The notes under the pieces were generated by a model. It saw only the letters and a program-made list of their open reading frames with translations, was not told the DNA's origin and searched no databases. A stretch of DNA of 64,000 nt from Ovis canadensis (lineage: Eukaryota > Chordata > Mammalia > Artiodactyla > Bovidae), in the NCBI RefSeq assembly GCF_042477335.2, contig NC_091245.1, forward strand, positions 34,234,501-34,298,500. Reading direction: 5' to 3'. Below, piece after piece: positions 1 through 11,844 of the stretch (position 1 is its first letter; each line of letters begins with the position of its first letter). The position numbers were made by a program, and so were the translations under genes.

Positions 1-88
1 TATGCTGCCTAGCTTCATCATAGCTTTACTTCCAAGGAGAAACCATCTTTTAATTTCATGGCTGCAGTCACTGTCTGTAGTGATGTCA
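1..88 (-). mobile_element. BovB LINE fragment cut by the window edge
   Basis: The sequence reads like the antisense of the BovB 3' part, including the block around AATTTCATGGCTGCAGTCA that recurs in the better BovB copies at 25,257 and 28,328. It starts at the window edge, so its true length is unknown. It is old and diverged and has no coding capacity. Confidence 0.75.
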
Positions 89-999
89 AATACATTATCT
101 TACTTTAAAGAGACTAGAGTCTCCTTTCTCTCTCTTCCCATCCCACCAGCTGTGACATTCTTTCATCTTCAATTCTCTCTCCCTTTAAAAATATTTATTT
201 TCTTACTATATAGAGATCAGGGCATGGGGCACACAGCCACACACCTGAGCAAACAGAGGGGCTAACTGATTTGCCTGTGTAACGGAAAACATTGTTTTTC
301 AGCTCATTACTGTGATTCCACCATGGGCACCAAATCCCATTTAAGATCCACCCGGGAAGTCTTCAAAGGGACTCTGTTCCAGGTCTGTACCTGGCAAACA
401 CGCCGACTCTCAGAGTCTTTGCAAAGGAATAACCCATGTTTGGAGACCCAGGCCTGTCAGATCAAAACCAGACCTGGCCTCCAGACCTTCAGACAAGTCA
501 CAACAGTGAACTCAACTCATCCATTTTCAAAATGCGGCCTGTTCTCTTTACAGAATGGAGCAGAGCCTCTCAGATTGGCGCTGGCTGCTATATTTGATAT
601 ATTAGGGAGAATCCTGACTCCTTCCAGATTTCTGCCGGTCTGTTTTAAATCCAAATAGCTTGGCTGAGTGTGGTTTTTAGTTATTTTTTCATTTGAAATG
701 GAATTCAAAACAGCAGGGGCATAAAGCCCAGATACGAATGGGAAAGAAAATAAAAGGGTCCCTGGAGTTTCCCCCGCACCTTCCACATTAAGGAAAGGGA
801 ATATCATTGTAAACCAACTTTCTGTCAAAGTACCATGCAGGGAGGGTGATATTGCTGAGCTGTTGGAATTTTACAATATTTCTAATGCTTTTGGTTTTCT
901 TTAGAGGTGGTTTGATGGAGGTATCAGGGGCTCAGCTTTGGAGCCAAATCCTGCTCCTGCCTCTAACAGTCCCAGGGCTTTGGCCATTTTCTGTAGCCA
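89..999. other. Gene-free stretch, no recognised element
   Basis: Short open frames occur on both strands (the longest is about 110 codons at 323-658), but they have no recognisable domain and overlap each other. I see no confident repeat, RNA gene or CpG enrichment. Confidence 0.5.
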
Positions 1000-1137
1000 C
1001 TCAGTCTCATTTCCTCACCTGGGAACACGCTTGCCATAGGTACCTGAGAGGGCTGTTGTGAGGTTGAAACAAGGTAATACAGAAGGCATTTACCACGGGC
1101 CTGGGCACATCACAAGAGCTTCATAAACAGCTAATCT
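1000..1137 (+). repeat. MIR SINE fragment
   Basis: This resembles the middle and 3' part of a sense MIR: a TCTCATTTCCTCACCTG core, then a GGGCTGTTGTGAGG block and a degraded tail. It is an ancient, mammal-wide element identified by eye only. Confidence 0.5.
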
Positions 1138-1817
1138 TATGGTCAGTCTCTCATAGCCAGAAATCGGAGCTTCTGCCCTGAGAATGAAGAGTGTGACTTT
1201 CAGACAAAGACTGGGCAGAGGTTTGTTCTAAATTTTAAATAGTTACATCACTTGCTTTCTAAGGATAAAACAAAGACAGTTCACTAAACTCCTGACACAT
1301 CTTTATAATATCAACAGAGAGAAGTCATGAATATTAGTTGACTTGATTGAAATAAAGACATAGTCATCAACACCCAAGAAAAAGTATAAGAAACCCTTCC
1401 TGGGAAAATCATATAATTAACTTATGTCCATGTTTACTAAATGATTAGCCTCTGTTTTGTAAACCACAGAAATCACAATTCTCAAATCATTACATCAGAG
1501 GAATGACAATCTTTCTGTATGCTTGTAATCTGTATTTTGATCAAGGATCGCAGAATGGATTATAAAAGGCTTTATTTAGACTATATGAAATTAGTATATG
1601 TTAATTAATAAAATTGAATGGTAAAAAAAAAAAAAAAACAAACCCTGGGACCTCTTTTCTCACTGTCATCTAGCCTTTCAGATTGAGACTTGGAGTTTGG
1701 GCGCCATATTTGGACATGCCACGCTCACTTCAACCCTTCTGGATCAACCTGCCCCATGACCACCTCCTCCACTCATCCCCTCCCCCTCAGGGAACAGTAT
1801 ACTCTAAACAAATTGGT
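1138..1817. other. AT-rich gene-free stretch
   Basis: The sequence is AT-rich and ends in an A-run at about 1624-1639. I found no open frame of note and no repeat that I can name. Confidence 0.5.
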
Positions 1818-1832
1818 CTTCTAGTTACTTCT

Positions 1833-2138
1833 TTTTTAAAATTAAAAATAAATAAATTTATTTATTTTTGGCTATGGGAATCTCTGTTGCTGCCCGGGTT
1901 TCGCTCTGGTTGCAGTGTGCAGGCTTCTTCTTGTGGTGGCTTCCCTGTTGCTGAGCACGGGCTCTAGGGCACGTGGGCTTCAGTACTTGTGGTTCCCAGG
2001 CTCCAGAGCACAGGCTCAATAGTTGGGGCTCACAGGCTTAGTGGCTCCAAGGCATGTGGAATCTTCCCAGATCAGGGATCAAACCTGTCTCCTGTATTGG
2101 CAGGTGGATTCTTTACCACTGAGCCTCCAGGGGAGCCC
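1833..2138 (-). mobile_element. CHR-2 type SINE with target-site duplication
   Basis: This is the antisense of the long cetartiodactyl tRNA-derived SINE: a TTTATTTTTGGC start, a GAGCACGGGCTCTAGG block, and a tRNA-like box (GATCAGGGATCAAACC) ending in CCAGGGGAGCCCC. It is flanked by a 15-bp direct repeat, CTTCTAGTTACTTCT at 1818-1832 and CTTCTTGTTACTTCT at 2139-2153 (14 of 15 match), which defines the insertion. Confidence 0.85.
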
Positions 2139-2153
2139 CTTCTTGTTACTTCT

Positions 2154-2290
2154 AACATATGCTCTAGCCTAAGACAGCAGTGCTCTCCCCACTTACCCCA
2201 TATGCCTGACTAATTCCTTCAGGTCTCAGTTTAAATAAAAGTCACTTCCTCCAGGAGGCCTCCCTGATTTCCTGGACTGAGGCCAGGCCC
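2154..2290 (+). repeat. L2-like LINE fragment
   Basis: The text around CAGGTCTCAGTTTAAATAAAAG and CCAGGAGGCCTCCCTGA matches the conserved L2 3' coding end (the amino-acid pattern around LRLHLLLREAFPD). It is an ancient remnant. Confidence 0.55.
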
Positions 2291-2343
2291 TCCTCATCCC
2301 TCAGTGAAAGCTAGGGTTGTGGCTTCCCAGTCTCTGCAGACAC

Positions 2344-2344
2344 C

Positions 2345-2394
<50 letters not shown>

Positions 2395-2559
2395 GTCGCT
2401 TCAGTCGTGTCCGACCCCATAGACGGCAGCCCACCAGGCTCCCTGTCCCTGGGATTCTCCAGGCAAGAACACGAGTTGCCATTTCCTTCTCCAATGCATG
2501 AAAGTGAAAAGTCAAAGTGAAGTTGCTCAGTCGTGTCTGACTCTTAGCGACCCCATGGA
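2344..2559 (-). mobile_element. BovA2/ART2A SINE with long (CTG)16 tail
   Basis: This is an antisense BovA2 element: after the CTG tract comes the GTCGCTTCAGTCGTGTCCGA block, then CCAGGCTCCCTGTCCCTGGG and a second GTTGCTCAGTCGTGTCTGA block. The 10-bp direct repeat CTGCAGACAC flanks it at 2334-2343 and 2560-2569. The element's AGC tail has grown into an uninterrupted trinucleotide microsatellite. Confidence 0.9.
2346..2393 (+). repeat. (CTG)16 microsatellite
   Basis: Sixteen perfect CTG units (CAG on the minus strand) at the tail of the BovA2 SINE. In other frames the tract reads as poly-Leu, poly-Cys or poly-Ser. These readings are not genes. Confidence 0.95.
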
Positions 2560-2749
2560 CTGCAGACACTGCTGTACATATTTTCTGCAGCACTCTGTAA
2601 AGATCTGGGCTGGATAAAGTAATGGTGATAATATCTTTGATAATTTGTTTGGTGTCTCTCTCTCTCTTTTTTTACCTAATAATATGTGGGTAGGAACTCC
2701 CTCCATTTTGTCTGTGAATAGTTGATACTTACCTTAGTCCTCAACGTCC

Positions 2750-3020
2750 CATCCCCCTGGAGTATTATCTCCCCATTTTCCTGTCAAACGCCTACTCATC
2801 TCTTTTAAGATCCAGTTCTAAACCAGCTCCTCAGTGAAGCCATTGCTGAACTCCCTTAGGTTGGGTTCTTATTCCCGAAGTATCCTATATTTACCTGTCA
2901 TGACAATTATGTATTGAAGCCACCTGACCTTGATAGCAGGATCCAGGTTTTACATAAATTCTCACCTGCAGTGCTTAGCAGGTGCCTGGACAGAGAAGAT
3001 GAATGAATTCAATAAATACA
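2750..3020 (+). repeat. L2 LINE 3' end
   Basis: This has the L2-type order: a coding remnant (TCTTTTAAGATCCAGTTCTA, then CCTCAGTGAAGCCATTGCTG), then a GCAGTGCTTAGCAGGTGCCTG block and a GAATGAATTCAATAAAT tail. It is old, non-coding and identified by eye. Confidence 0.65.
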
Positions 3021-5034
3021 GGGTGAATGAATAGAGCACGTGACCTTCTGAGAGGGTGACAATCATTAAGTCTCATAATGCTGTCCTCAGGTGGAAAGAT
3101 TTTAAGACTATGTCAAGAACTGGTTACTATATTACCTCCCACCAACGTTTTAAGCCACACAGTAGATACTCATCAACCTCTCGGCATTTCCTACTTGCAA
3201 CACTGGATTTATCATTCACTTATGTTTATAGTCAATTCTAAGGATTTTCAAAGATCCTTCTCACATTCTGGTTCTTGGGAGTAAAGATCTTTGATTTGTT
3301 GTAGGGAGGAGAAAGTACACTTCATTTTCTATTAGATTTTCCTTTTTCAGGGTTCGGTCATGATGATAACTGATCTCAGACTCTTTTCTACTTCTGCTAC
3401 CTTACCAATTGAATTGTGCAAATCCTGGTGTAGAAACTGATGCTGATATAGTTCAATGGGCAGGGTAAGCAGAGAAAAACACAGACCAGAAGTAGACATA
3501 CTTGGAGGGCTTTTTGATGTTTCAAAATCTTGCTTGGAGGGTATTCAATTCTCTCTTTTAATTGGCCTATGTCAAGTTTTTACAGTGAATATCATAACTA
3601 CAACTAAGATTAATAATTTTTTCACAGGATCTTTTTATGTGTTTATATCATTGAATACATCCCTCCTGAGCATTTTCCATCCAAGGAAGCATGCTCTTGA
3701 TTTATATCTGGACTCACCAATTCATTAAAAGAGGTAAAACTGTGGATCATGAGTGCCAACCTGATTTTGGAAGGGAAGTAGATGCCCCTTCATCCTGGTA
3801 TGGGTTTGATAATAATAACAATAATCATCTGTTTGACCTCCAGCACCTACTCCTTTGTAGGTTCTGATTGTCCTTTGAAGATCTTCTCCCTTATTCTCTT
3901 CTCTGGCCATGTGGTTTAATGGAACTCCCATCAATACTTTGGTTTTATAGGTGGGCAAATGACCTACACATCTCAGCCAACCTGGTATTATTGACAGTAT
4001 GTCCTGTATCTGATTGGTCCAGGGTTGGAGATGAGGCCCAGTCAGATCAATGAAATACCATCCTGGGAGGACATGAGGAACTGCTACCTCCATCTCACTT
4101 ATTCCTATGGGCAGAGAGTGGGAGCAGCTGGGCACTATCATGTGGAGACCGAGGATGAAGCTAACTCTTCTCCCAGCAAGCTGAGAGAGGAGATGGCTGA
4201 GATGACCCCACACAGCCCTTCTGGCTGCTTTGCTGTGAGGTCATGGCCCTTCCCCGCATGCCACCAATCGCTTCTTCCTTTTCTGGTCCAGAGCCATCCT
4301 CAGAGGCTCATTTGACAGCTCTCAGGGCAACCCAGGCTGAGAGGCACCCTGCTTGGATAAGGCATTTCACCGCTCGGGCATTCATGTGCAGCTGGCTGTT
4401 TGAAATCCTGCCTCTTCTGACTTCACTTCCTGAATGTGCTGACAGGCCTCTGAGCCAAGCCAAACAGGTTCCCAACGCCGTGCCTGCAGAGTATTCCCCT
4501 GTGAGTGCAGCTGGGGAAACAAAACTTTTCTCCAGCCCGCAGAGAGGACCTGCCAGCCCTTATATGACCAAGAAGCAGGTCCTGGGAGACCTCGTTGAAT
4601 CTTAATGGAAAATGTTTTCATTTCAGTCATGGTGGTGTGTGGAGGGGCTGTGTGTGTGTATGAATCTGCACTGGCTTGGGCAGGGAGGTGGTATTCCTGA
4701 TCATTTCTTCTTAACAAATCTACAGTGGAAAAAATGATGAATTATTGCTTGCCTGTTCTATATGGGGCATCTGAACCTTCCAGGCTATATCTGAACCTTT
4801 CGGCAACCTTCTGAGGTAGCCATGGCTGGCCTCATTTTCACAAAAGAAGGACTTAGCAACATTAAAGAAATTGATCTGCACCTCCCCGCTTTGAGCTTCC
4901 AGGCTGAACCCCTGGGTACCTGACTCCAAAATCCCTGTGTCGCCACCAAGTCCTAAAACTCCACTTCTCTCTTCCAGCCTGTAACATCTCGACTCTTCAT
5001 GTGCTCAGAAGGGTAGTGAGGAACTATGGAAAGG
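3021..5034. other. Gene-free stretch with an ancient repeat remnant
   Basis: Around 3860-4110 the text (GGTGGGCAAATGACCTACAC, then CTGATTGGTCC) resembles a widely dispersed ancient mammalian repeat that I cannot name. Frames of 162 codons (minus, 3725-4213) and 120 codons (plus, 4243-4605) show no domain or start context to support a gene. Confidence 0.45.
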
Positions 5035-5200
5035 GCAGAGTCTCTGGTGTGTTCCCAGTTCTGTAGTCTTGCAAGTTAGTTTTCTTCTCTGAATCTCAGT
5101 TTCCTCATTCGCAGTATGCAGTGATAGCAATGCCTATGGCAGGGAGGCTGTGAGGTTCCATTGAGATATAAATTCATGTGGCAGTACTACTCAAGGGCAA
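5035..5200 (+). repeat. MIR SINE fragment
   Basis: The MIR core block GAATCTCAGTTTCCTCATTC is followed by a GGCTGTGAGG block. A second, weaker MIR-like stretch runs on to about 5400. Confidence 0.55.
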
Positions 5201-5474
5201 GGTCATAGGTGAGCAAAGCAAGCTCTCTGGAATTAAGAACCTGGATTCACTTTGCGCTTCCCCAAGTTACTTATTTTTTGAACCTGAATAAGATAGAAAC
5301 CTCCATTTTCTCATGTATTACAATAAAACTCTATAACATTTACCTTGTAAGTCCTAGTACAGAGTCTGCTACATAGTAGAAATTTAGTAACTGGTATGTA
5401 TATTGAATATTTTACAGGTTTTTAAAATTTAACTATACGTGTGGCAGACACTGTTGTTTCCTACTGGAGCAGTT

Positions 5475-5880
5475 AGAAAAGTCTAGGTAATGCTACAATA
5501 ACAAGATGTCCTCAAATCTCTGTGTCTTAATACAACAAAAGTTTAATCCTTGCACCTGTTAAATGTCTACTGTAGATGCTGGGCATGGGGAGGGACTCTA
5601 ATCTGCATCAGCGTCATTTAAGGACCAGGTTAATAGATGTTCCATCTCTGTGCTTCCACAGTTGCCAAGTTTGGGAAAAGGAAATGAGGCAAATCTCACA
5701 CTTCCTCTTAAAGAAGTCAGGATGTCACCACTGCTGGTATTTCATTGGCTGACAAAGTCACAAGGCCTCTTACTCAACATCCAAAAGGTAGAAGATAGGG
5801 AAGTACTACCCTACCTTGTACCCAAGAGGAAAACCAGAAATATCTGGTGGAGAGGACTAATGACTATCTACCAGTCCAAA
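5475..5880 (-). repeat. MaLR-like ancient LTR fragment
   Basis: This is an antisense copy of the family that recurs at 17,055, 18,755, 19,135, 20,335, 29,795 and 30,645. It has an AATCTCTGTGTCTTAATACA start block, a TCATTGGCTGACAAAGTCAC middle and a CCAGAAATATCTGGTG end. The superfamily assignment is tentative. Confidence 0.45.
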
Positions 5881-5944
5881 AGCCATCCTCCAACTCAGTA
5901 ATTTCTTACTATCAGAGCCTTGATTTTTACTTATTTGTTAAAAA

Positions 5945-6139
5945 ATTATTATTTATCTGGCTGCATCAGGTCTTAGCTTCAGCACGCGGGATCTTTCCTT
6001 GTGGAATGCAGGCTTAGTAGTTGCAGTACATGGAGCTTGTCCCAGGGCATGTGGGATCTTAGTTCCCGACCAGGGATCAAGCCCCTATCCCTTGCACTAG
6101 AAGGCAGATTCTTAATTACTGGACTACCGGGGAAGTCCC
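5945..6139 (-). mobile_element. CHR-type tRNA-derived SINE
   Basis: Antisense element with TTATTTATCTGGCTGCATCA, GGCATGTGGGATCTTAGTTC and a tRNA-like GACCAGGGATCAAGCCCC box, ending in GGGGAAGTCC. This is the usual CHR arrangement in cetartiodactyls. Confidence 0.8.
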
Positions 6140-6143
6140 TGTT

Positions 6144-7275
6144 GATGCCGTCTTGAGTCCACACAAGGAGCATCTCTCACACCCTGAGGATGGTGAAAGG
6201 AAAAGATGAAAGCCCATGATGATGTTGCTGAGCTGCTATATTCGCCTGGGACCTTGTTTAAATTGTGCCTTCTGTTACTGGCCTGTGTAAGCATCCTAAC
6301 TGGTAGCGTGATTGATTATATAATAGTCCTGGTACCTGCTTATCTTTTTTCAAGATTTGCCATAAGGTCAGGATGTTCCTCTCTACAAGCATGAATACAG
6401 GATGAATCAAATACACCCTGGAAGAGATCTGCTATCAGCAGAAGCTAATGGACAGAAAGTCCCAAGGAGGCCTGGGAAACACCCAGGTTCTGTCCAAGTA
6501 GCTAGTGAATATTTATAGCCCAAGAAGGCAGTAACTCAATGATCTGGTAACCCAGGTTTTCGAAGGAATGATGAAGCAATCATCAGGCAACGCCTTTTAG
6601 TGGATGTACATGAAGGAAGTTTGTATAGCAAGAAACTGTCAGGGCTTCTCAGCGCTAGTATCCTGGTCCCTCCAGAGTGAAGGGGTTTGCATCAGGGCAA
6701 GGAGAGTTCATTAGACATTACTAGCATAGATGAAATATCCCAGGAGACTATCTGATTACCTTTGCTCAGATGCTGTGCACATCAAAGAACCTTCTGATGA
6801 CTAATTCAGTTCCTCAGGGTCCTTACTGTACAATCAAGGTGTCCCAGGATCACCAGGGCATCTGGTTTGTGGAACAATAGAGGAGAACGATATGGTTCTT
6901 GATGGCTGGGGACCTAATCATGGCCCCATCAGTCACTGGATGAGGAGTCTCAACAGAAACTCTTAAAACTCACTGGGAGCCTCAGCTTCTGTTCCTGTGA
7001 AACACAGTTATTAACAATGATGCATGCAGGGTAGTGGTGAAAATAAAGTGAAACTGAAGGGGTGAAAGCGCATTGGAGAGGACAAAGTATAAACTGGTCA
7101 GCACCAATCTCAGTGCTCACTCCCCTCCTCTGCTCACCTGAATCCAAGAAGATAGGCCTTCCCATCACACTTAGGGCACCCTAGAGTTTCCCCCAGGCTT
7201 CCCCTCATGCTGACCCTTCCTCTGGAATTCCTTACCCTCTCTTTTCTATTCTTGACATGTTGAACTCTTAAATCA
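6144..7275. other. Gene-free stretch, nothing recognised
   Basis: No open frame longer than about 72 codons and no clear repeat. There is a weak MIR-like patch around 6960-7080. Confidence 0.45.
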
Positions 7276-7278
7276 TCT

Positions 7279-7675
7279 CAGTTCAGTTCAGTTGCTCAGT
7301 TGTGTCTGACTTTTTGCAACCTCATGGACTATAGCACGCCAGGCCTCCCTGTTCATCACCAACTCTCGGAGCTTACTCAAACTCACGTCCATTGATTTGG
7401 TGATGCCATCCAACCATCTCATCCTCTGTCATCCCCTTCTCCTCCTGCCTTCAATCTTTCCCAGCATCAGGGTCTTTTCAGATGAGACAGCTCTTTACAT
7501 CAGGTTGCCAAAGAATTGGAGTTTCAGCTTCAACATCAGTCCTTCCAGTGAATATTCAGGACCAATTTCCTTTAGGATGGACTGGTTGGATCTCTTTGCA
7601 GTCCAAGGGACTCTCAAGAATCTACTCTAACCCCAAAGTTCAAAAGTATAAATTCTTTGGCGCTCAGCTTTCTTT
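7279..7675 (-). mobile_element. BovB LINE 3' fragment
   Basis: Antisense BovB beginning at the 3' CAGTTCAGTTCAGTTGCTCAG block and running through GTGATGCCATCCAACCATCT, CCCAGCATCAGGGTCTTTTC and GGACTGGTTGGATCTCTTTG to a truncated 5' end. It abuts a second BovB 3' end at 7676. Confidence 0.9.
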
Positions 7676-7847
7676 CAGTTCAGTTCAGTTCAGTTGCTCA
7701 GTCGTTTCCGACTCTTTGCGACCCCATGAATCGTAGCACGCCAGGCCTCCCTGTCCATCACCAACTCCCACAGTTCACTCAGACTCACATCCATCGAGTC
7801 AGTGATGCCATCCAGCCATCTCATCCTCTGTTGTCTCAATTCGAGTA
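7676..7847 (-). mobile_element. Second, shorter BovB LINE 3' fragment
   Basis: A new BovB 3' end (CAGTTCAGTTCAGTTGCTCA) starts directly at the truncation point of the previous copy and is itself cut off after CATCTCATCCTCTGTTGTC. This is either a nested insertion or an adjacent independent one. Confidence 0.85.
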
Positions 7848-7959
7848 TTTCTCCATAAAGACTAGGATAACAACCAAACTCTTGGCGTGGAACAGATAGT
7901 ACTTCACAAATGAAACCTTAAACTTTTCTGCTTCTTCTCCTTCATTTTTCTCTCACATC

Positions 7960-8235
7960 TTTATTTCCAGCCTCTCCAAGCAGCTTACAAGTCCCCCATC
8001 ACATGTTTTCTGATGCCTTGTGCCTTTGCATACAGGTTCCTCCTCCACCCTTTTCTGCCTGCTGAGTTCCACCAAGATGTCACTTCACCTGTGAAGTCTT
8101 TCCTGATAAAGACGCCTCCTCCTGTGTCTGGCACGTCTTTCCGCTTCATCTCTGTACTCCTCCCCACCAGACTGGGAGTTCCTAGAGAACAGGGTTTGTC
8201 TTGTAGGCCCAGGGCAATGCCCTTTTTGCGATGTC
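7960..8235 (+). repeat. L2 LINE 3' fragment
   Basis: Typical L2 order: CTTGTGCCTTTGCATACAGG, then CACCAAGATGTCACTTCACC, then GACTGGGAGTTCCTAGAGAA and CAGGGTTTGTCTTG. It is ancient and not coding. Confidence 0.7.
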
Positions 8236-8752
8236 ATAAGTCCAAAACCAAATAACTAGAGCCAAATTCCAGAGTCAGGAAGGGATTGTTTCACCTTCTG
8301 TGGCTATCCCAGCTTCTAGCCCTCTTCCCTTCTTCTATAACATTCTACTTGCTACATACAGAAGTAGGTGGTGGGAGCAAGGGGTGAGCAAGACTGAAAG
8401 ACATTTTTTTCCTTGGATCAATCGATGTGCATCTTCTCTAATAATAAAATTACATGGGGATTAGATATATTAGCATGTCTCCATCAAGTAAACCTTGAGT
8501 ACTAACTTCTGGACCCCTGAAATACATTAACTTTGCAAACAGAAATTTCTTTCAGTCATTACCAGTGAAATAGTTGGTTTTAATAAAGCTACATCTTGAA
8601 CTATTTTCTGTGCCTGCCTAATGATCACATTTTATCCTCCCCCATCTCCACCTCCAAGCCTAATGCTTCAAACAGGCCCATTTGATATAAGAAAATGCCC
8701 ACTTGCATTAGCAGAGGATGGAAGGGACACTCTCTGTGGCTGGGGAACAATG
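8236..8752. other. Gene-free stretch, nothing recognised
   Basis: AT-leaning unique-looking sequence without a supportable open frame or repeat. Confidence 0.45.
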
Positions 8753-8754
8753 AA

Positions 8755-8958
8755 TGTTGTTTAGTTGCTTAGTTGTGTCTAACTCTTTGCGATCCCATGG
8801 ACTGTAGCCTGCCAGGCTTCTCTGTCCAAATTTCCCAGGCAAGATTACTGGAGTGGGTTGCCATTTCCTTTTCCAGAGGATCTTTCCAACCCAGGGAACA
8901 AACTTGCATCTCCTGCACTGGCAGGTAGATTCTTTACCACTGAGCTACCAGGGAAACC
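8755..8958 (-). mobile_element. Bov-tA SINE
   Basis: Complete antisense Bov-tA: TTGCTTAGTTGTGTCTAACT, GGCAAGATTACTGGAGTGGG, the tRNA-like AACCCAGGGAACAAACTTGC box and CTACCAGGGAAACC. Most CpGs have decayed to TpG or CpA, so it is fairly old. Confidence 0.9.
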
Positions 8959-11138
8959 AGGAAGAATGAAGGTGCTAACAGTTTAATTCTCTTAAGAGCA
9001 CTCATTGAGAACTGGGCTTTAGTACCTGGTGATTGTCCAGACTTGATTTTTCTGAGGGTCTTCAATCCATTTGGAATTGTACACTTGGAAATGGATGAAG
9101 TATATTGCACTAGAAGAAATTAACCTAGAATTATTTTGGAGCATTTAAGTTCAATTGTCTATCCTGTTAACACACATTTATTTTATGAACATCTATGCAA
9201 CCAGAAACTGTACTAGGAGTCTGGGGTCCGCAGATGAATAGGGTAGGTTCTGACCATGACACAGAAAGGTTCACAATGATAATCCTTTGATAAGTGCTAT
9301 CAGAAGTTTTGATAAAATGTTAGGGATGCTCAATGGAGAATATTCATTCCACCTGAAGAGGGAGTTAGCACGAAAGGCATCACAGAGAAGGTGCCACTTT
9401 TGCAAAGCCTTAACAAATAGGTAGGATTCAGCAGTTGAGCCAGAAAGAAAAGTATTCCAGGCAGAGAAATGTGTACAAGAAGCATGAAGAGGTGAAAATG
9501 CATGAAATTCAAATTCACACACAGATATGTTTTTCACAGTGAATGTATAAACATTCAGCTTAGAAATTAACCTTTTTTGAGTCATGGAACTTTTTGAGAA
9601 CTAAACAGAGCTAATGATCTCTCTCCCTAGGGGAGTATGTGTGTGTGTGTGTGCACACGTACACACCCATACGCAAACAGAGTTTTGTAGGCATTTCACC
9701 GAGTTATGAGCCCTCTGCCCCAGTGGACACAGAGTTAAGAATTTCTGAAATATACATATGTAAAACAAAGTAAAAGAGGACTCATGGTTTCATGTACCAC
9801 TGGTTTCATCTTCTCCAACTGTTAGTGTTACCCAAACAATAACTCATTGAGTGTCAAAATAACTGACTTTTTTTAACAGTGACTTTTGAGTGTCTGCAAG
9901 TATCTGATTTTCTGTCTCCAGTTTATAGGAGATCATTGGTGAATTTCCTCTACCACAATTATTTTCTGTCTCTTTTGTTAAAGAGTTTCAGGGATATACA
10001 TTCAAAGCCATAATTGAAACAAACAAGGGTAGCGATAGCTACGAGTTTCAGGCTTTTTTTCTTTTAAACGTCAGAGTCTAAAGCAAACTGGGGAGTGGTG
10101 TGGCTTTTCTGTGCTGTTCTGTTGTCTGGGCTTAGTCTACCTTTGCAGGTAATTAATTCCCCAGCCTGCTTATTTTTTCTAGTTGGCTCTTGTTTAGCTT
10201 CCACAGAGCCCCACCCCAGAGTGCTTTATTGTCCCTCTGCTCACTATTCCTACATATGGTCAAAATAAACTCACCTTCCGGGTTGCTGACATCAGCAAAT
10301 TCACTGTTTGGCAAACTCGTCTCTGCTCCCAGTAATCCTTTGCTAAAGTATTATTACAATGGAGTATCTGATAGGTAACAACTCAGTCCAATCCCTTCCA
10401 CTCCTAGATATCCTCCCAAGGAAAAACTCTTTGTGTCTTTGGATTTACAGCCACAGGCAGGGTATTAGCACTCTCAGACCTGTTGGGTACTAGAGCACTG
10501 CTAATGAGCAAACCGCCCGCCTCAATTAGTGGTTTGTGAAATATTCCTGGATATCAAATTGCTTTTGCTGCTTGATAATCACACTGGCTCTTGGGATTAA
10601 AAGCAACCAAGCAAAAATTGTTCCCTTGTTGAGTTCTGCCTTATTGATCTCCTAAGTTTTATCTGCAGACAGAATTTAAGTTCGCCATTTCCCCAGAGTG
10701 AAGGTTTGATTTATTAATACATAAGCAATCACTGCATTTATGTTCATGTTTTCTCTTGTGGATCTTTTTATAGTATCTAAATTACCATCTTTTGAGAGTC
10801 TATAATAATTTAAGCAAGCTTATTTTAGAGATGAATGAAGAAACTATAGAATTTGAAACAGTAAACTGCTATACTGGTAATTTGTCTGGGCACAGGTGTT
10901 TATTTCAGGGAGAGGTGAGTGGGAAGAGAAGTAGGGAGGGAGAGAGAGAAAGAGAATGAATGAAGCAGGGAGAACATTTCATCCAGACTGCAACTTCTGT
11001 GTTGACTTTTCCTAAATTCTTTGCTTCTTAATTACCAAATAACTTCATAATGTTAACCCCAGCAACTGAAAAGAAAAGCTTCAGAATAGAACTTGGGAGG
11101 AAAAAAGGACAAAAGGGAAAGGAAATCAAGATCTGTTA
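8959..11138. other. Gene-free stretch 3' of JUN
   Basis: About 2.2 kb beyond the inferred JUN poly(A) site. It contains a diverged copy of an ancient LINE-like repeat (about 9200-9490, with ATTCCAGGCAGAGAAATG) and a short TG run at 9638-9653. The rest looks unique. Conserved non-coding elements are possible here, but sequence alone cannot show them. Confidence 0.5.
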
Positions 11139-11154
11139 TTGGTATTTGAATACG

Positions 11155-11160
11155 TTTATT
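11155..11160 (-). terminator. Distal JUN polyadenylation signal
   Basis: TTTATT on the plus strand is AATAAA in the mRNA. It is followed by CGTATTCAAATACCAA, matching the end of the human JUN mRNA as I recall it. This is the best candidate for the main 3' end. Confidence 0.8.
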
Positions 11161-11668
11161 GTGACAAGAATGCTGTTATAAATATTCATAAGCAAAGACC
11201 ATCTCTTTTATCTAGGAATCGTTGAAGATTCCAAATTGGAAGCATACAGCTTTTGTAAAAAATCTGCCACCGTTCCTGCTTTGAGAATAAGCATCTATTG
11301 TTTAAATTTCTACTAACATTATAAATGGTCACAGCACATGCCACTTGATATAATCCAAACTAAAATGTTAGATTTCCCAGTGGGCTGTCCCTCTCCACCA
11401 CAACCTCCCTTCGCTCATCTTCCTGAAATGGCACACTATCCTTGGTAAGCAACTCTATGTAGATTGCTGGGGAGGGAAATGTATTAACTTGATGACAGCA
11501 TCAGCTGCAGTTCTTTCTCAAGTCAAGCAGACAACAGTTTTCAGGGCCTGCTAGTAAGAAGCACCCACAGTGATTTTAATTGACACTCAACTCTTTCAAC
11601 TCCACCTAGACAAGTAATCTATAGATAATGCAGAAAAGAGGTTGGGGGAGGGGTAACTTTTTCAATAT

Positions 11669-11674
11669 TTTATT
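11669..11674 (-). terminator. Internal JUN polyadenylation signal
   Basis: AATAAA on the minus strand inside the 3'UTR (context AATACAATAAAATATTG). Its use is not shown by the sequence. Confidence 0.5.
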
Positions 11675-11735
11675 GTATTTTCTTAAATATCCTTTCTGGA
11701 ATTTTCAGAAACAAAACATAAAAAAAATTATATAC

Positions 11736-11741
11736 TTTATT
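11736..11741 (-). terminator. Internal JUN polyadenylation signal
   Basis: AATAAA in the context TTTGTAATAAAGTATATA. It lies 67 nt upstream of the previous signal in transcript direction. Usage is unknown. Confidence 0.5.
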
Positions 11742-11844
11742 ACAAATGGTAAACTCAGAGTGCTCCAAATCTCTTATTTACAAACAAGGCTGGGCAGGAC
11801 ACCCAAACAAACAAACATGAATAACTTACAAAGGCATGAAGCTG

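Noticed and set aside
2304-2593. Frames with poly-Leu, poly-Cys or poly-Ser runs
   Set aside because: Direct translation of the (CTG)16 tail of a SINE.
3725-4213. 162-codon minus-strand frame
   Set aside because: It overlaps an ancient repeat remnant, has no domain or coding bias that I can see, and competes with plus-strand frames of similar length.
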